Assembly (NCBI RefSeq): GCF_000757385.1
Contig: NZ_JRHH01000001.1
Span: forward strand, 248,001 to 312,000
Length of the DNA stretch: 64,000 nt
Origin: Flavobacterium aquatile LMG 4008 = ATCC 11947
Lineage (GTDB): Bacteria > Bacteroidota > Bacteroidia > Flavobacteriales > Flavobacteriaceae
Direction of reading: 5' to 3'
The notes under the pieces are model-generated. The model saw only the letters and a list, made by a program, of their open reading frames with translations. It searched no databases and was not told the origin of the DNA. The position numbers and the translations under genes are program-made. This document shows, piece by piece, positions 40,969 through 49,003 of the stretch. How positions within the stretch are numbered: position 1 is the stretch's first letter; every line of letters begins with the position of its first letter.

Positions 40969-43356
40969 ATGAAACGATTAAAAAAAATTCTGCTACTTCT
41001 TTTATCATTAATTATTCTTATTGCAATTTCAGTTTTTGGATATACAAAGTACAAGAAACCTGTTTACGATGGTGAAGTGGCTTTGCAAAATATCAGTAAG
41101 AATACCACTGTTTATTTTGATGATTTTGGTGTGCCTCACATTTATGCCGATTCGCAAAAAGATGCCATGACGGTTTTAGGTTACGTTCACGCGCAAGACC
41201 GATTGTGGCAAATGGAACTCATGCGTAGAATTGCTCCAGGAAGATTATCAGAATTATTTGGTTCGAAAGCGTTGCCGAATGATATTTTCTTTGCAGGAGT
41301 TGGCATTGATGAGAATTCCGAAAAAGCCATTGCTCAATTAGATAAAAATTCTGAAGCTTATAAATTGGCAATTGCTTATCTCGATGGTGTCAATCAGTTT
41401 ATTGAAAACGGAAAAACACCTTTAGAATTTGAATTGGTTGGCGTTAAAAAAGAAAAATACACTTTAAAAGATGTTTATAATATCTTCGGATTCATGTCGT
41501 TCAGTTTTGCAATGGCACAAAAAAGCGATCCTTTAATGACTGATATTCGTGATAAATTTGGCGCAGAATATCTTAAAGATTTTGGTCTTGATGGTTCTTT
41601 GGGAACAACGCAATTAAAAAGTTACAAAGGCAAGTCGAATGATTATGCTCAAATCTCCAAATCGGTAGCAAGTTTGTTAGACAATTCTCCAATTCCGCCT
41701 TTTATAGGAAGTAACAGTTGGGTAATTGGCGCACAAAAAACCAAAAACGGAAAAGTTATTTTTGCCAACGATCCACACATTGGATTCTCACAACCATGCA
41801 CTTGGTATGAAGCCCATATAGTTACACCAGATTATGAAATTTATGGCTACTATTTGGCCGGAACACCATTTCCGCTTTTGGGTCATAACCGCGATTATGC
41901 CTATGGATTGACGATGTTTGAAAACGACGATTTAGATTTGTTTCAAGAAGAAAATAATCCGAATGATGAAAATCAATACAAGACAATTGACGGTTTTAAA
42001 AATTATACTATTCGAAAGAAAATCATCAAAATAAAAGACAGCACATCGGTAACTTTAAACATAAAAGAATCGGTTCACGGACCAATTATGAATGATTTGT
42101 TGACGACTTTAAAAACCAAAAACCCAATTGCCATGTCGTGGATTTACACGCAAGAGAAAAACCAAATTCTTGATGCCGTTTATTCACTTTGTCATGCTAA
42201 AGATGTTACTGATTTTTATAATAAAATTGAACTCATTCACGCACCGGGATTGAACGTAATGTATGGCGATGCTAAAGATAATATCGCATGGATAACATCA
42301 GGGAAATTATATAAATTAGATAAATCAGTCAATCCAAATTTTATTCTAAATGGTGCCAACGGAATCGATGATAAAAAAGAATTTCTTCCGTATTCTAAAA
42401 ATCCTTCGGCTGTAAATCCGTCATGGAATTACGTGTATTCTTCCAATAATCAACCTGAAGCAGTTGACGGATATTTGTATCCTGGATATTATTTACCCAA
42501 AGACAGAGCCAAAAGAATTGACGGTTTGCTGGCTCCAAAAAATAATTGGACTGCAACCGATGTTCAAAAAATGATTGTCGATAATACTTCGTCAACTTCT
42601 GCAACTGTTGTGGCAAGTTTTTTATCTCAAATTGATTCAAATAAAGCAACTTCAAATGAAAAGAAAGGTTATGAGATTTTAGGAAAATGGTCTGGTTCAA
42701 CTAATGAAAAAGATATTGCTCCAACTATTTACAACAAATTTATCTACCACTATTTAAAGAATACTTTTAAGGATGAATTGGGCGAAGATGATTTTGCTGC
42801 GTTACTTTCTACTCATATTTTAAAACAAATAATTGAACCACAAATTGCGAATGAATCGTCGGTTTGGTGGGATGATTTTACTACTAAAAACCGCAAAGAA
42901 ACTCGAAAAGAAATTTTAAATAAATCCTTCAAAGAAGCCATTGCTTCGCTCGAAAAACAACTAGGAAATGATGTAAATTCTTGGACTTGGAATAAAGTGC
43001 ATACCTTAGAACATCAGCATCCATTAAGTAAAGTTGCTGCTTTGCGTAGTTATTTTAATGTTGGGCCAATGGAAATTGCAGGTTCTAACGAAGTCATTAA
43101 TAATTTGGCTTTTACTTTTTCTGACAATCCTGCTTACGAAGTAAAAGCTGGACCATCAACGCGAAGAATTATCGATTTCTCGGATGTAGAAAATAGTGTG
43201 AGTATTCTTCCAACAGGGCAATCTGGAGTACCGTCAAGTAAGCATTACAATGATCAAGCGGAAATGTATGCTCAAGGCAAATTCAGAAAAATGAAAATGA
43301 ACAAAATGGAAATCGAAGCTACATCAACAAAGTTAGTTTTTGTTCCGAAGAAATAA
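40969..43356 (+). CDS. Penicillin acylase family N-terminal nucleophile amidase
   Basis: The 795-residue enzyme (start ATG 40969, MKRLKKILLLLL) has an N-terminal membrane anchor or signal. Then comes the alpha chain (VYFDDFGVPHIYADSQKDA, GYVHAQDRLWQMELMRR) and the beta chain beginning at Ser248 in GSNSWVIG, the nucleophile exposed by self-cleavage. NDPHIGF and GHNRDYAYGLTMFENDDLD are family blocks. Members hydrolyse acylated amines such as beta-lactams or acyl-homoserine lactones in the periplasm. The natural substrate is unknown. Confidence 0.92.
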   Translation: MKRLKKILLLLLSLIILIAISVFGYTKYKKPVYDGEVALQNISKNTTVYFDDFGVPHIYADSQKDAMTVLGYVHAQDRLWQMELMRRIAPGRLSELFGSKALPNDIFFAGVGIDENSEKAIAQLDKNSEAYKLAIAYLDGVNQFIENGKTPLEFELVGVKKEKYTLKDVYNIFGFMSFSFAMAQKSDPLMTDIRDKFGAEYLKDFGLDGSLGTTQLKSYKGKSNDYAQISKSVASLLDNSPIPPFIGSNSWVIGAQKTKNGKVIFANDPHIGFSQPCTWYEAHIVTPDYEIYGYYLAGTPFPLLGHNRDYAYGLTMFENDDLDLFQEENNPNDENQYKTIDGFKNYTIRKKIIKIKDSTSVTLNIKESVHGPIMNDLLTTLKTKNPIAMSWIYTQEKNQILDAVYSLCHAKDVTDFYNKIELIHAPGLNVMYGDAKDNIAWITSGKLYKLDKSVNPNFILNGANGIDDKKEFLPYSKNPSAVNPSWNYVYSSNNQPEAVDGYLYPGYYLPKDRAKRIDGLLAPKNNWTATDVQKMIVDNTSSTSATVVASFLSQIDSNKATSNEKKGYEILGKWSGSTNEKDIAPTIYNKFIYHYLKNTFKDELGEDDFAALLSTHILKQIIEPQIANESSVWWDDFTTKNRKETRKEILNKSFKEAIASLEKQLGNDVNSWTWNKVHTLEHQHPLSKVAALRSYFNVGPMEIAGSNEVINNLAFTFSDNPAYEVKAGPSTRRIIDFSDVENSVSILPTGQSGVPSSKHYNDQAEMYAQGKFRKMKMNKMEIEATSTKLVFVPKK

Positions 43357-43400
43357 GTAATTCTTCCTTAATCAGATGAATTAAAATGGATAAAAATCAG

Positions 43401-43408
43401 TAAATTTG
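43401..43408 (+). promoter_or_regulatory. kmo promoter -7 element (TAAATTTG)
   Basis: An exact TAnnTTTG match lies 23 bases before the kmo start. Confidence 0.62.
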
Positions 43409-43431
43409 CACAATCGCTTTAAACTATTTAA

Positions 43432-44781
43432 ATGCAAACTCCCAAAAAAATAGCCGTTGTAGGTTCTGGATTAGTTGGAACTTTATTGGCAATATATCTT
43501 AAAAAATTAGGTCACACAGTTCACGTTTACGATAGAAGTCCTGATATTAGAAAAATTAATTTTTCAGGCCGTTCCATAAATCTTGTATTGTCTGACAGAG
43601 GAATAAAAGCACTGAAAGATGTTGGTTTAGAAGACGAAGTCTTGGGTATTGGAATTCCTGTTGAAAAAAGAGCAATTCATACAGGAGTTGGTACTGTTAA
43701 CGAACAATTTTATGGCAAAGATGGCGAAGTAATTTACTCGTTATCGAGAGGTTTGTTGAATAAAAAAATGGTCGATTTAGCCGAACAAGCTGGTGTTGAA
43801 TTTTTCTTTGAGCAAAAAGTTTGGGATGTCGATTTAACTACAGCAACAATATCTATTGGTGAAACCGAAAGAGGCGAGTGGACAACTAAAGACTACGATT
43901 TGACATTTGGTGCCGATGGTGCTTTTTCAAGAATTAGACACAGAATGCAACGCCAAAGTATGTTTAATTATTCGCAAGAATTTTTAAATATTGGTTACAA
44001 AGAATTAAATATTCCTGCCAATCCAGACGGAACGCACAAACTAAATAAAAATGCTTTACACATTTGGCCACGAGGAAATTTCATGCTCATGGCGTTAGCT
44101 AATCCAAATGGGAGTTTTACATGCACCTTGTTTATGCCACATGACGGCGAAAATTCTTTTGAAGATTTAAAAACAACAGAACAACTGGTTACTTTTTTCG
44201 CGAAACATTTTCCAGATACAAAAGAAGTAATTCCGAATCTTGTGGAAGATTTCTTTAAAAATCCAACAAGTTATTTGGTTACTATGAAATGTTTTCCATG
44301 GACATATAGTAATAAAGTAGCGCTTATTGGTGATGCTTGCCATGCAATAGTTCCATTTTATGGTCACGGAATGAATGCAGGATTTGAAGACATTACTGTT
44401 TTAAATCAAATGATTGAACAATATGGCGATGATTGGGCGAATTTGCTAAACGATTATGAAAATTCCAGAAAACCAAATACGGATGCCATTGCCGAACTAT
44501 CGTATCGAAATTTTATGGAAATGAGTTCAAAAACGGCTGATGAAAAATTCCTTTTACAGAAAAAAATAGAAAAATGGTTTTCAGATAAACATCCTGACAA
44601 ATGGATGCCGCTATACAGTCGTGTAACCTTTAGTTTGCAACCTTATTCAGAAGCATTGGCCATCGGAGATTTTCAAAATAAAATCATGGAAAAAGTTCTA
44701 AAAATCCAGGATATTGAAGAAAAATGGAACAGTGAAGAAGTAGAAAACTTGATATTAGAAAATCTAAAATCTGCAATCTAA
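43432..44781 (+). CDS. kmo: Kynurenine 3-monooxygenase
   Basis: The FAD enzyme hydroxylates kynurenine to 3-hydroxykynurenine with NADPH and oxygen. The 449-residue product has the dinucleotide fold VVGSGLVGTLLAIYLKKLG (about 8-26), FSGRSINLVLSDRG (about 43-56), the DG motif TFGADGAFSRIRH, and IGDACHAIVPFYGHGMNAGFED (about 303-324). The C-terminus lacks a clear membrane helix, as in other bacterial KMOs. With kynU it gives a route from tryptophan to 3-hydroxyanthranilate. Confidence 0.94.
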   Translation: MQTPKKIAVVGSGLVGTLLAIYLKKLGHTVHVYDRSPDIRKINFSGRSINLVLSDRGIKALKDVGLEDEVLGIGIPVEKRAIHTGVGTVNEQFYGKDGEVIYSLSRGLLNKKMVDLAEQAGVEFFFEQKVWDVDLTTATISIGETERGEWTTKDYDLTFGADGAFSRIRHRMQRQSMFNYSQEFLNIGYKELNIPANPDGTHKLNKNALHIWPRGNFMLMALANPNGSFTCTLFMPHDGENSFEDLKTTEQLVTFFAKHFPDTKEVIPNLVEDFFKNPTSYLVTMKCFPWTYSNKVALIGDACHAIVPFYGHGMNAGFEDITVLNQMIEQYGDDWANLLNDYENSRKPNTDAIAELSYRNFMEMSSKTADEKFLLQKKIEKWFSDKHPDKWMPLYSRVTFSLQPYSEALAIGDFQNKIMEKVLKIQDIEEKWNSEEVENLILENLKSAI

Positions 44782-44791
44782 AATCTGCTAT

Positions 44792-45190
44792 CTAATTTTC
44801 CTCTCTGTGTACTTTTGTAAAATCAAATGCTGGTTTGCAAATAGCAATATATTCGCAAGATTCATCAAAGGGATTAGAATATTGAACTCTTGTATTGGCT
44901 TCAATTTTAATCGATTGACCTGCTTCTAAAACAATTGTTTCTCCTTCAATAATGAATTGTTTTTTTCCAGATATAATATAGGTGTATTCTTCAAATTCTG
45001 GAGTTTGGAACGGTTCGCTCCATTTTGGTGGCGCAATCATGTGAGCAATTGAAATTTCGTTATTATTCGTTGCTACTTTCCCATGATGCTCTTCAATCAA
45101 TTTCCCATCAGTAGTCGGAACTACGAACGGAGTCTTTTGTATTAAGTATTTGGTAAGTATATAGATAACTACGGTAATTTTATTTTTCAT
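44792..45190 (-). CDS. Cupin domain protein
   Basis: The 132-residue product (start at 45190; 45202 is also possible) has a cupin barrel: PPKWSEPFQTPEFEEYTYIISGKKQFIIEGE, then AGQSIKIEANTRVQYSNP. The usual metal-binding HxH is replaced (WSEPF), so it may not bind metal. Residues 4-12 (KITVVIYIL) are encoded by a 28-base sequence repeated, inverted and perfect, at 48907-48934; the natural start region may have been altered. A short hairpin stands directly upstream. It ends convergent to kmo with a 10-base gap. Confidence 0.8.
   Translation of the reverse strand: MKNKITVVIYILTKYLIQKTPFVVPTTDGKLIEEHHGKVATNNNEISIAHMIAPPKWSEPFQTPEFEEYTYIISGKKQFIIEGETIVLEAGQSIKIEANTRVQYSNPFDESCEYIAICKPAFDFTKVHREEN
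45150..45177 (-). repeat. 28-bp repeat, left copy
   Basis: A perfect inverted match to 48907-48934. It codes for part of the cupin N-terminus (TVVIYILTK) on the minus strand. Confidence 0.9.
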
Positions 45191-45203
45191 ACAAAAATAC
45201 ATT

Positions 45204-45224
45204 AAAACCTCATTTCGAGGTTTT
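45204..45224 (-). other. Hairpin immediately upstream of the cupin gene
   Basis: AAAACCTC and GAGGTTTT form an 8-bp stem with a 5-base loop. On the plus strand it is followed by a T-run; on the minus strand it would sit in the cupin leader. Confidence 0.55.
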
Positions 45225-45265
45225 TTTTTATTTCTTTTTTTAAGTTACAATCTAAAATAGATTTC

Positions 45266-45273
45266 TATATTTG
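45266..45273 (+). promoter_or_regulatory. Promoter -7 element (TATATTTG) of the RNA candidate
   Basis: An exact TAnnTTTG match; transcription would begin near 45280, about 215 bases before the next protein start. Confidence 0.6.
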
Positions 45274-45279
45274 TTTCTG

Positions 45280-45475
45280 AAAATATTTAGCGTTAGCTAT
45301 TATCGTGGTTTCAAAATCTGACAATTTTACTCACACCACACAAGATAATAAGACTATGCTCATGCTATGGCGTGGGTGTAACTTATCTTGGTGTAGGGTT
45401 TTGTCAGAACCTTGAAACAGATATGGTTGCAAACCCACGCTTGTCATTTATAAACTTCACTTAGGGTTTGAGTGA
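45280..45475 (+). ncRNA. Structured RNA candidate with long hairpin and pseudoknot
   Basis: GTTTCAA (45308-45314) pairs with TTGAAAC (45412-45418), TCTGACAA (45317-45324) with TTGTCAGA (45401-45408), and AAGATAA (45342-45348) with TTATCTT (45383-45389), leaving an internal bubble. The apical loop holds GCGTGGGT (45370-45377), which pairs perfectly with ACCCACGC (45433-45440) downstream, an 8-bp pseudoknot. It has its own promoter. It could be a free small RNA (a 6S-like RNA is one idea) or a leader of the gene at 45495. Not identified with any known family. Confidence 0.6.
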
Positions 45476-45494
45476 AACAAAACTCAACCCATTT

Positions 45495-46025
45495 ATGAAA
45501 AACCTCTTAACACTTTTCGCATTCATTTCAATGATCACTTCTTTTGCTCAAAAGAAAGAAAAACAAGAATTAATTTACAAACTCAATTCTTTTAAAAATT
45601 CCACAGTATTAAATGCTTCCTATAATGTTTCGAAACAACAAATTTGGGATGCAGTATATGTTATGATGAAGCAAGAATATAAAGAAATAAAGAAACAAGA
45701 TTTTGAAAAAGGAATTATTGAAGGATATGATCAAGGTGATACTTTTAAAGAAGGTTTTACGACCGAAATAATCGGATCTGGACCTTACAGAGTAGTTTTT
45801 ACAATGAATCGTCAAATACGATATATAAATAAAGACCGAAGCTACACAGGTTGGTACGATAAGAATGAAATTCCACAAGATTATTTGTTTAAAATTCAAA
45901 ACAGCATTTATACAACTTTGTATGGTTCGTTTAAATATTCTCCAGAACTTATAAATGAAATTGATGCTTACAACGCAAGTCAAACCAAAGATAAGTACAA
46001 ACTAGTTTTAGGTAAAGACTATTAA
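45495..46025 (+). CDS. Secreted protein of unknown function
   Basis: The start is the ATG at 45495 (MKNLLTLFAFISM), giving 176 residues with a signal peptide ending near TSFAQ. The rest is moderately charged, Tyr-rich, and unlike any family I know (KQQIWDAVYVMMKQEYKEI, IIGSGPYRVVFTMN). The next gene starts one base after its stop. The long structured RNA lies upstream and might be its leader. Confidence 0.65.
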   Translation: MKNLLTLFAFISMITSFAQKKEKQELIYKLNSFKNSTVLNASYNVSKQQIWDAVYVMMKQEYKEIKKQDFEKGIIEGYDQGDTFKEGFTTEIIGSGPYRVVFTMNRQIRYINKDRSYTGWYDKNEIPQDYLFKIQNSIYTTLYGSFKYSPELINEIDAYNASQTKDKYKLVLGKDY

Positions 46026-46026
46026 A

Positions 46027-46644
46027 ATGTCTGAAGTTATCGAAGAAGTGAATGAAGTTGAAACAACGGCGTTTGCTAAAGGGTTAAAGCTTGAAAAAGA
46101 ATTTTGTGAGTTTTTAAAAACTAATTTAGGATGGACTTCTGCACGAATAAGATCGCAAATGTCAGCCAAAAATAACATGAGAGGAACTCAAGTTGATGTG
46201 ATAGCAGAGCGATCAGATGATAGAGGCAGAAGAATCACTAAAGTTGCATGGTTTTATATTATAATTGCCGTATCACTTATTTTTGTTGGAATTGTAATGG
46301 ATGATAGTGATTTAAAAACAATTATTTTATACTTGAGTGTAAGTACAAGTTTTTTATCTCTTCTTACAATATTTTTGAGTACTTTATTCAACAAAGAACA
46401 TGCTTGGGTTGAGTCTAAGAACCGTAAAACAAAAACCGACATACGCCAAATACAACTAACAATTAGTCAGGTAAACGAATACAAGAATAGTGGAAATAAA
46501 GAATATAAATTCACCGAAGTTTATTTTGTATCACCATCTGGATTTATAGAGAATGCCTTAAAACTAGCAGAAGATAACAATATAAAATGCTATTGTAAGC
46601 AAGACGGTAAGTTTATAGAAGCTAAATTCTGGGATCATTATTGA
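46027..46644 (+). CDS. PD-(D/E)xK nuclease-like protein interrupted by two membrane helices
   Basis: The 205-residue protein matches the Mrr-like restriction fold in pieces. A first helix KGLKLEKEFCEFL carries Glu24. GTQVDVIAE holds Asp57, and WVESKNRKTK holds Glu129-x-Lys131, giving the D...ExK motif. Between these core strands is an insert (about 72-120) with two hydrophobic helices (74-92 and 98-117). The nuclease core would thus sit at the membrane. A C-terminal block (TEVYFVSPSGFIENALKLAE) resembles the last helices of the fold. Activity is inferred. Confidence 0.6.
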   Translation: MSEVIEEVNEVETTAFAKGLKLEKEFCEFLKTNLGWTSARIRSQMSAKNNMRGTQVDVIAERSDDRGRRITKVAWFYIIIAVSLIFVGIVMDDSDLKTIILYLSVSTSFLSLLTIFLSTLFNKEHAWVESKNRKTKTDIRQIQLTISQVNEYKNSGNKEYKFTEVYFVSPSGFIENALKLAEDNNIKCYCKQDGKFIEAKFWDHY

Positions 46645-46702
46645 AATTTCAAATAATTGAAAAACAAGTAATTATACGTGCTTTGGGTCTAATTTTTAGT
46701 TT

Positions 46703-46710
46703 TACATTTG
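46703..46710 (+). promoter_or_regulatory. Promoter -7 element (TACATTTG)
   Basis: An exact TAnnTTTG match, with TTTG at 46682-46685 as possible -33 element, lies 27 bases before the small gene at 46737. Confidence 0.6.
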
Positions 46711-46736
46711 TCTTTAACCTTTAAACCAATTTAATT

Positions 46737-46864
46737 ATGGCAAAAAAGAAAGTATTCTCTCATTATATTTATAGAGATGCAAAAACAGGTAGACTTGTGA
46801 CTGAAGATTATGCTAAAAAAATCCAGGAACAACAGTTAGAGAATCTGTTTATAAGGAAGAATAA
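46737..46864 (+). pseudogene. Small basic protein gene with a probable one-base frameshift
   Basis: The frame starts MAKKKVFSHYIYRDAKTGRL, like small flavobacterial proteins that end with a PxTTVxExRKK-type tail. After a run of seven A's (46815-46821) the open frame continues to 46958, through a terminator hairpin and into the opposite gene. Adding one A restores a tail reading NPGTTVRESVYKEE and a stop at 46862-46864, just before the terminator. Hence a one-base loss, a sequencing slip, or slippage during expression. Confidence 0.6.
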
Positions 46865-46869
46865 AAAGA

Positions 46870-46897
46870 AAACCCACTCAAATGAGTGGGTTTATTT
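46870..46897. terminator. Terminator after the small gene
   Basis: AAACCCACTCA and TGAGTGGGTTT form an 11-bp stem with a 2-base loop; T-rich sequence follows. Convergent genes share it. Confidence 0.88.
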
Positions 46898-46904
46898 ATT
46901 TATT

Positions 46905-47150
46905 TTAAAATGCAGCTATTTCATACGTAAACTTATTTCCATTATCAAACGTAAATAAGATTTCATTAAGTGTATCTATAAATTCTGCATCGTGTGGATT
47001 AATGGTAGTTGCGGAATCTTCAGGAAAAATAATAAACATATATTCTCTTTCTCCAATTGGCTCAAAGGCTACATTTATTATTTGATTTCCATGTGTAAAA
47101 TTAAAAAGAGCTCTTCCATAGAGCTCTTCTTGAGTATAATCATATGGCAT
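46905..47150 (-). CDS. Small hypothetical protein
   Basis: The 81-residue acidic protein (MPYDYTQEELYGRALFNFT) has no recognised motif. It begins 2 bases after the stop of the 49-residue gene upstream, so the two form a small operon. Its lack of signal peptide or membrane helix suggests a cytoplasmic role. A toxin-antitoxin-like pair is possible but unsupported. Confidence 0.6.
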   Translation of the reverse strand: MPYDYTQEELYGRALFNFTHGNQIINVAFEPIGEREYMFIIFPEDSATTINPHDAEFIDTLNEILFTFDNGNKFTYEIAAF

Positions 47151-47152
47151 AC

Positions 47153-47302
47153 TTATGCTACTTTAGTTTTACGTGCAGTTGAAATTCTTGCCATTGCTGC
47201 ATATACTTTTGCTGCTTCACTTGTAGTAGCATTTTTCCATTTTACATCTTCAAAAGCATTTTTGCTTTTTACTTTACTCATGTCAATTTTTGCGATTTTC
47301 AT
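47153..47302 (-). CDS. Very small basic protein
   Basis: A 49-residue frame (MKIAKIDMSKVKSKN...) rich in Lys and Ala has a helical middle (TSEAAKVYAAMARI). It has a good minus-strand promoter (47347-47354) 45 bases upstream and is followed at once by the 81-residue gene. Function unknown. Confidence 0.6.
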   Translation of the reverse strand: MKIAKIDMSKVKSKNAFEDVKWKNATTSEAAKVYAAMARISTARKTKVA

Positions 47303-47633
47303 TTTACAATCTTTTAAATTAAACAGTCCTTTGAATAATTATGAAACAAATATATACAAATTACATACCATGTTACAAATTTACTACATCTTCTAACACC
47401 TTTTTAACCATTTAAAACAGCATTGTTTTCACTCTTTTTTTTTGTTGTGCACGTGCCATATATTGTACATACTATATTTCCTCTATTTAATAACATTTAT
47501 AAAAAAATTATCTTTTAGAATAATTTATTTATATTTTTGTAAGAAAATAATACATAAAATTTAAAAACAACGCCTATTTATAGAGACATTTGAAAAAATT
47601 GTTAAAGAAAACATATTCTTTTTTAGATTGAAA
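47303..47633. other. 330-base AT-rich gap; one promoter
   Basis: The minus strand has TATATTTG at 47347-47354, an exact -7 box for the small gene pair. A perfect 8-bp dyad GCACGTGC lies near 47445. I see no gene, no clear inverted repeats that would mark the IS end, and no other structure. Confidence 0.55.
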
Positions 47634-47909
47634 TTAAAGTCCAAGCGCTTTATCAATATTACTTTGAAATGATTTTCTTGTTTTTGAGAATTCAATGTGT
47701 TCTTTTATTTCGGAGTAGGAAATATACTTTACCAACTTTTTTTTATTTTCAATTTCAATTGAAAGTAATTTTACAGGAAGATATTTAAAATTGTTGCCAT
47801 ATGCTTTGTTAATATCAGAATGATTGAAATACCAATCTTCACCAATCAAAGCATGATTGATGTTTGGGTTTTCTAAAAGAACGTCTAATGTTATTTCTAA
47901 AAACTGCAT
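47634..47909 (-). CDS. Passenger ORF after the IS1595 transposase
   Basis: The 91-residue protein (MQFLEITLDVLLENPNINHA) starts inside the last codons of the transposase gene, a 13-base overlap that implies coupled translation. A stretch GEDWYFNHSDINKAYG (about 23-38) vaguely recalls phage antirepressor-type W-F-DI blocks, which I do not trust. Function unknown; may help or regulate transposition. Confidence 0.55.
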   Translation of the reverse strand: MQFLEITLDVLLENPNINHALIGEDWYFNHSDINKAYGNNFKYLPVKLLSIEIENKKKLVKYISYSEIKEHIEFSKTRKSFQSNIDKALGL

Positions 47910-48835
47910 TTTGTATCTCTGATATTTTTGTAAGTTATGAGAGTAAATAGATTGTCCAAAAATAATGAAAATCTAACAGAAGCTTTAATTTTTCGTGTAT
48001 TATATCTGTAAACGAATTCGTTTACATAAAATTGCATGTGCTTTCTGGACCACCAATTATAAATACCGTTGTAACTACGTTTCATTATTGACCAAAATCC
48101 TTCTATTGTATTGCTGTGTATTTCTGGATTGTCAAAATCAACATATTGCTTTTTAGCATGATCAACAACATGATGGTCATAATCTGAATGCAAATGATTG
48201 TAGCCAAGCCATTCGTCAGAAATAAAAACACTTCCTTTTTCAACATTCTTTCGTATGATTGGCTGCAACGTTTTAGCTTGTGTATTTGGAACCACAAAGG
48301 CACGCAAATCGCCATTACGTTGTAGTAATCCCAAAACAGGTGTTTTGTCTTTAAAACTTCTACCTTGAGAAAACGGAACTTTTTTATCTTTGTGACGATT
48401 TTTGTTCTTGCCACCAAAAAATGATTCATCACTTTCTACAATTCCATCTAGTTTTTCTTCAGATGGGATATTATATAGTCGTCTAATTTTTGCAGCCAAA
48501 TACCAGGCAGTTGATTGAGTTACGCCTAGTTCCGTTGCAAGTTGAACAGATGAAATTCCCTTTTTATAAGAAGTCATGTGCCATATAGCAATAAACCAAT
48601 CCCGAATAGAGATTTTAGTTTTCTCGAATATTGTTCCAGTGCGTACCGTAAAATATTTGTTTGTGGTTTTACAAATGTACTTTCCGTTTTTACATTTCCA
48701 AACTTCTCCATTTTCCACAAAAGGACTAATTACATTGCCATTCCAACGACGGAATTCAAGATATTCTATGCAAGATTGTTCTGTTGAAAAAGTATCAAGT
48801 AATGTACGAAGTGAAGTAATATGCTCTGGAAACAT
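47897..48835 (-). CDS. IS1595 family (ISXO2-like) transposase
   Basis: The 312-residue transposase has an N-terminal degenerate zinc-ribbon-like region (GEVWKCKNGKYICKTTNKYF), then FTVRTGTIFEKTKI and a helix-turn-helix (ISSVQLATELGVTQSTAWYL). The catalytic domain contains VESDESFFGGKNKNRH, ISDEWLGYNHL and SNTIEGFWSIMKRSYNG, supplying D, D and N/E residues. The frame is full length with no disruption. I could not find matching terminal inverted repeats, so the element may be old or its ends diverged. Confidence 0.9.
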   Translation of the reverse strand: MFPEHITSLRTLLDTFSTEQSCIEYLEFRRWNGNVISPFVENGEVWKCKNGKYICKTTNKYFTVRTGTIFEKTKISIRDWFIAIWHMTSYKKGISSVQLATELGVTQSTAWYLAAKIRRLYNIPSEEKLDGIVESDESFFGGKNKNRHKDKKVPFSQGRSFKDKTPVLGLLQRNGDLRAFVVPNTQAKTLQPIIRKNVEKGSVFISDEWLGYNHLHSDYDHHVVDHAKKQYVDFDNPEIHSNTIEGFWSIMKRSYNGIYNWWSRKHMQFYVNEFVYRYNTRKIKASVRFSLFLDNLFTLITYKNIRDTKCSF

Positions 48836-48906
48836 GTCTAATTTAAAATTCTACAGTAAAATTATAAATTTGGAAATTAATAGTATAATTTTGTTAATAA
48901 ATAATG

Positions 48907-48934
48907 TTACCGTAGTTATCTATATACTTACCAA
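48907..48934 (+). repeat. 28-bp repeat, right copy
   Basis: Perfect inverted match to 45150-45177 at the start of the cupin gene. Reading rightward it is in the same frame (TVVIYILTK) within a short ORF that begins at 48834. Confidence 0.9.
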
Positions 48935-48954
48935 GTATTTTTTCATTTTTTTTT

Positions 48955-48986
48955 GTCATTGCGAGGCACGAAGCAATCTTATAATC
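48955..48986 (+). repeat. Left inverted repeat of the GIY-YIG element
   Basis: Starts GTCATTGCGAGGCACG. Bases 48955-48979 match 49327-49351 perfectly in inverse orientation, and the next seven match except one base. Confidence 0.92.
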
Positions 48987-49003
48987 AACTTTGCCACATT
49001 TTA

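Noticed and set aside
45609-45983. 124-codon minus-strand ORF
   Set aside because: Antisense to the secreted protein at 45495; Ile/Phe/Cys-rich shadow sequence.
45150-48934. Integrative element with att sites
   Set aside because: The 28-bp copies are inverted, not direct, and no integrase or tRNA gene is present.
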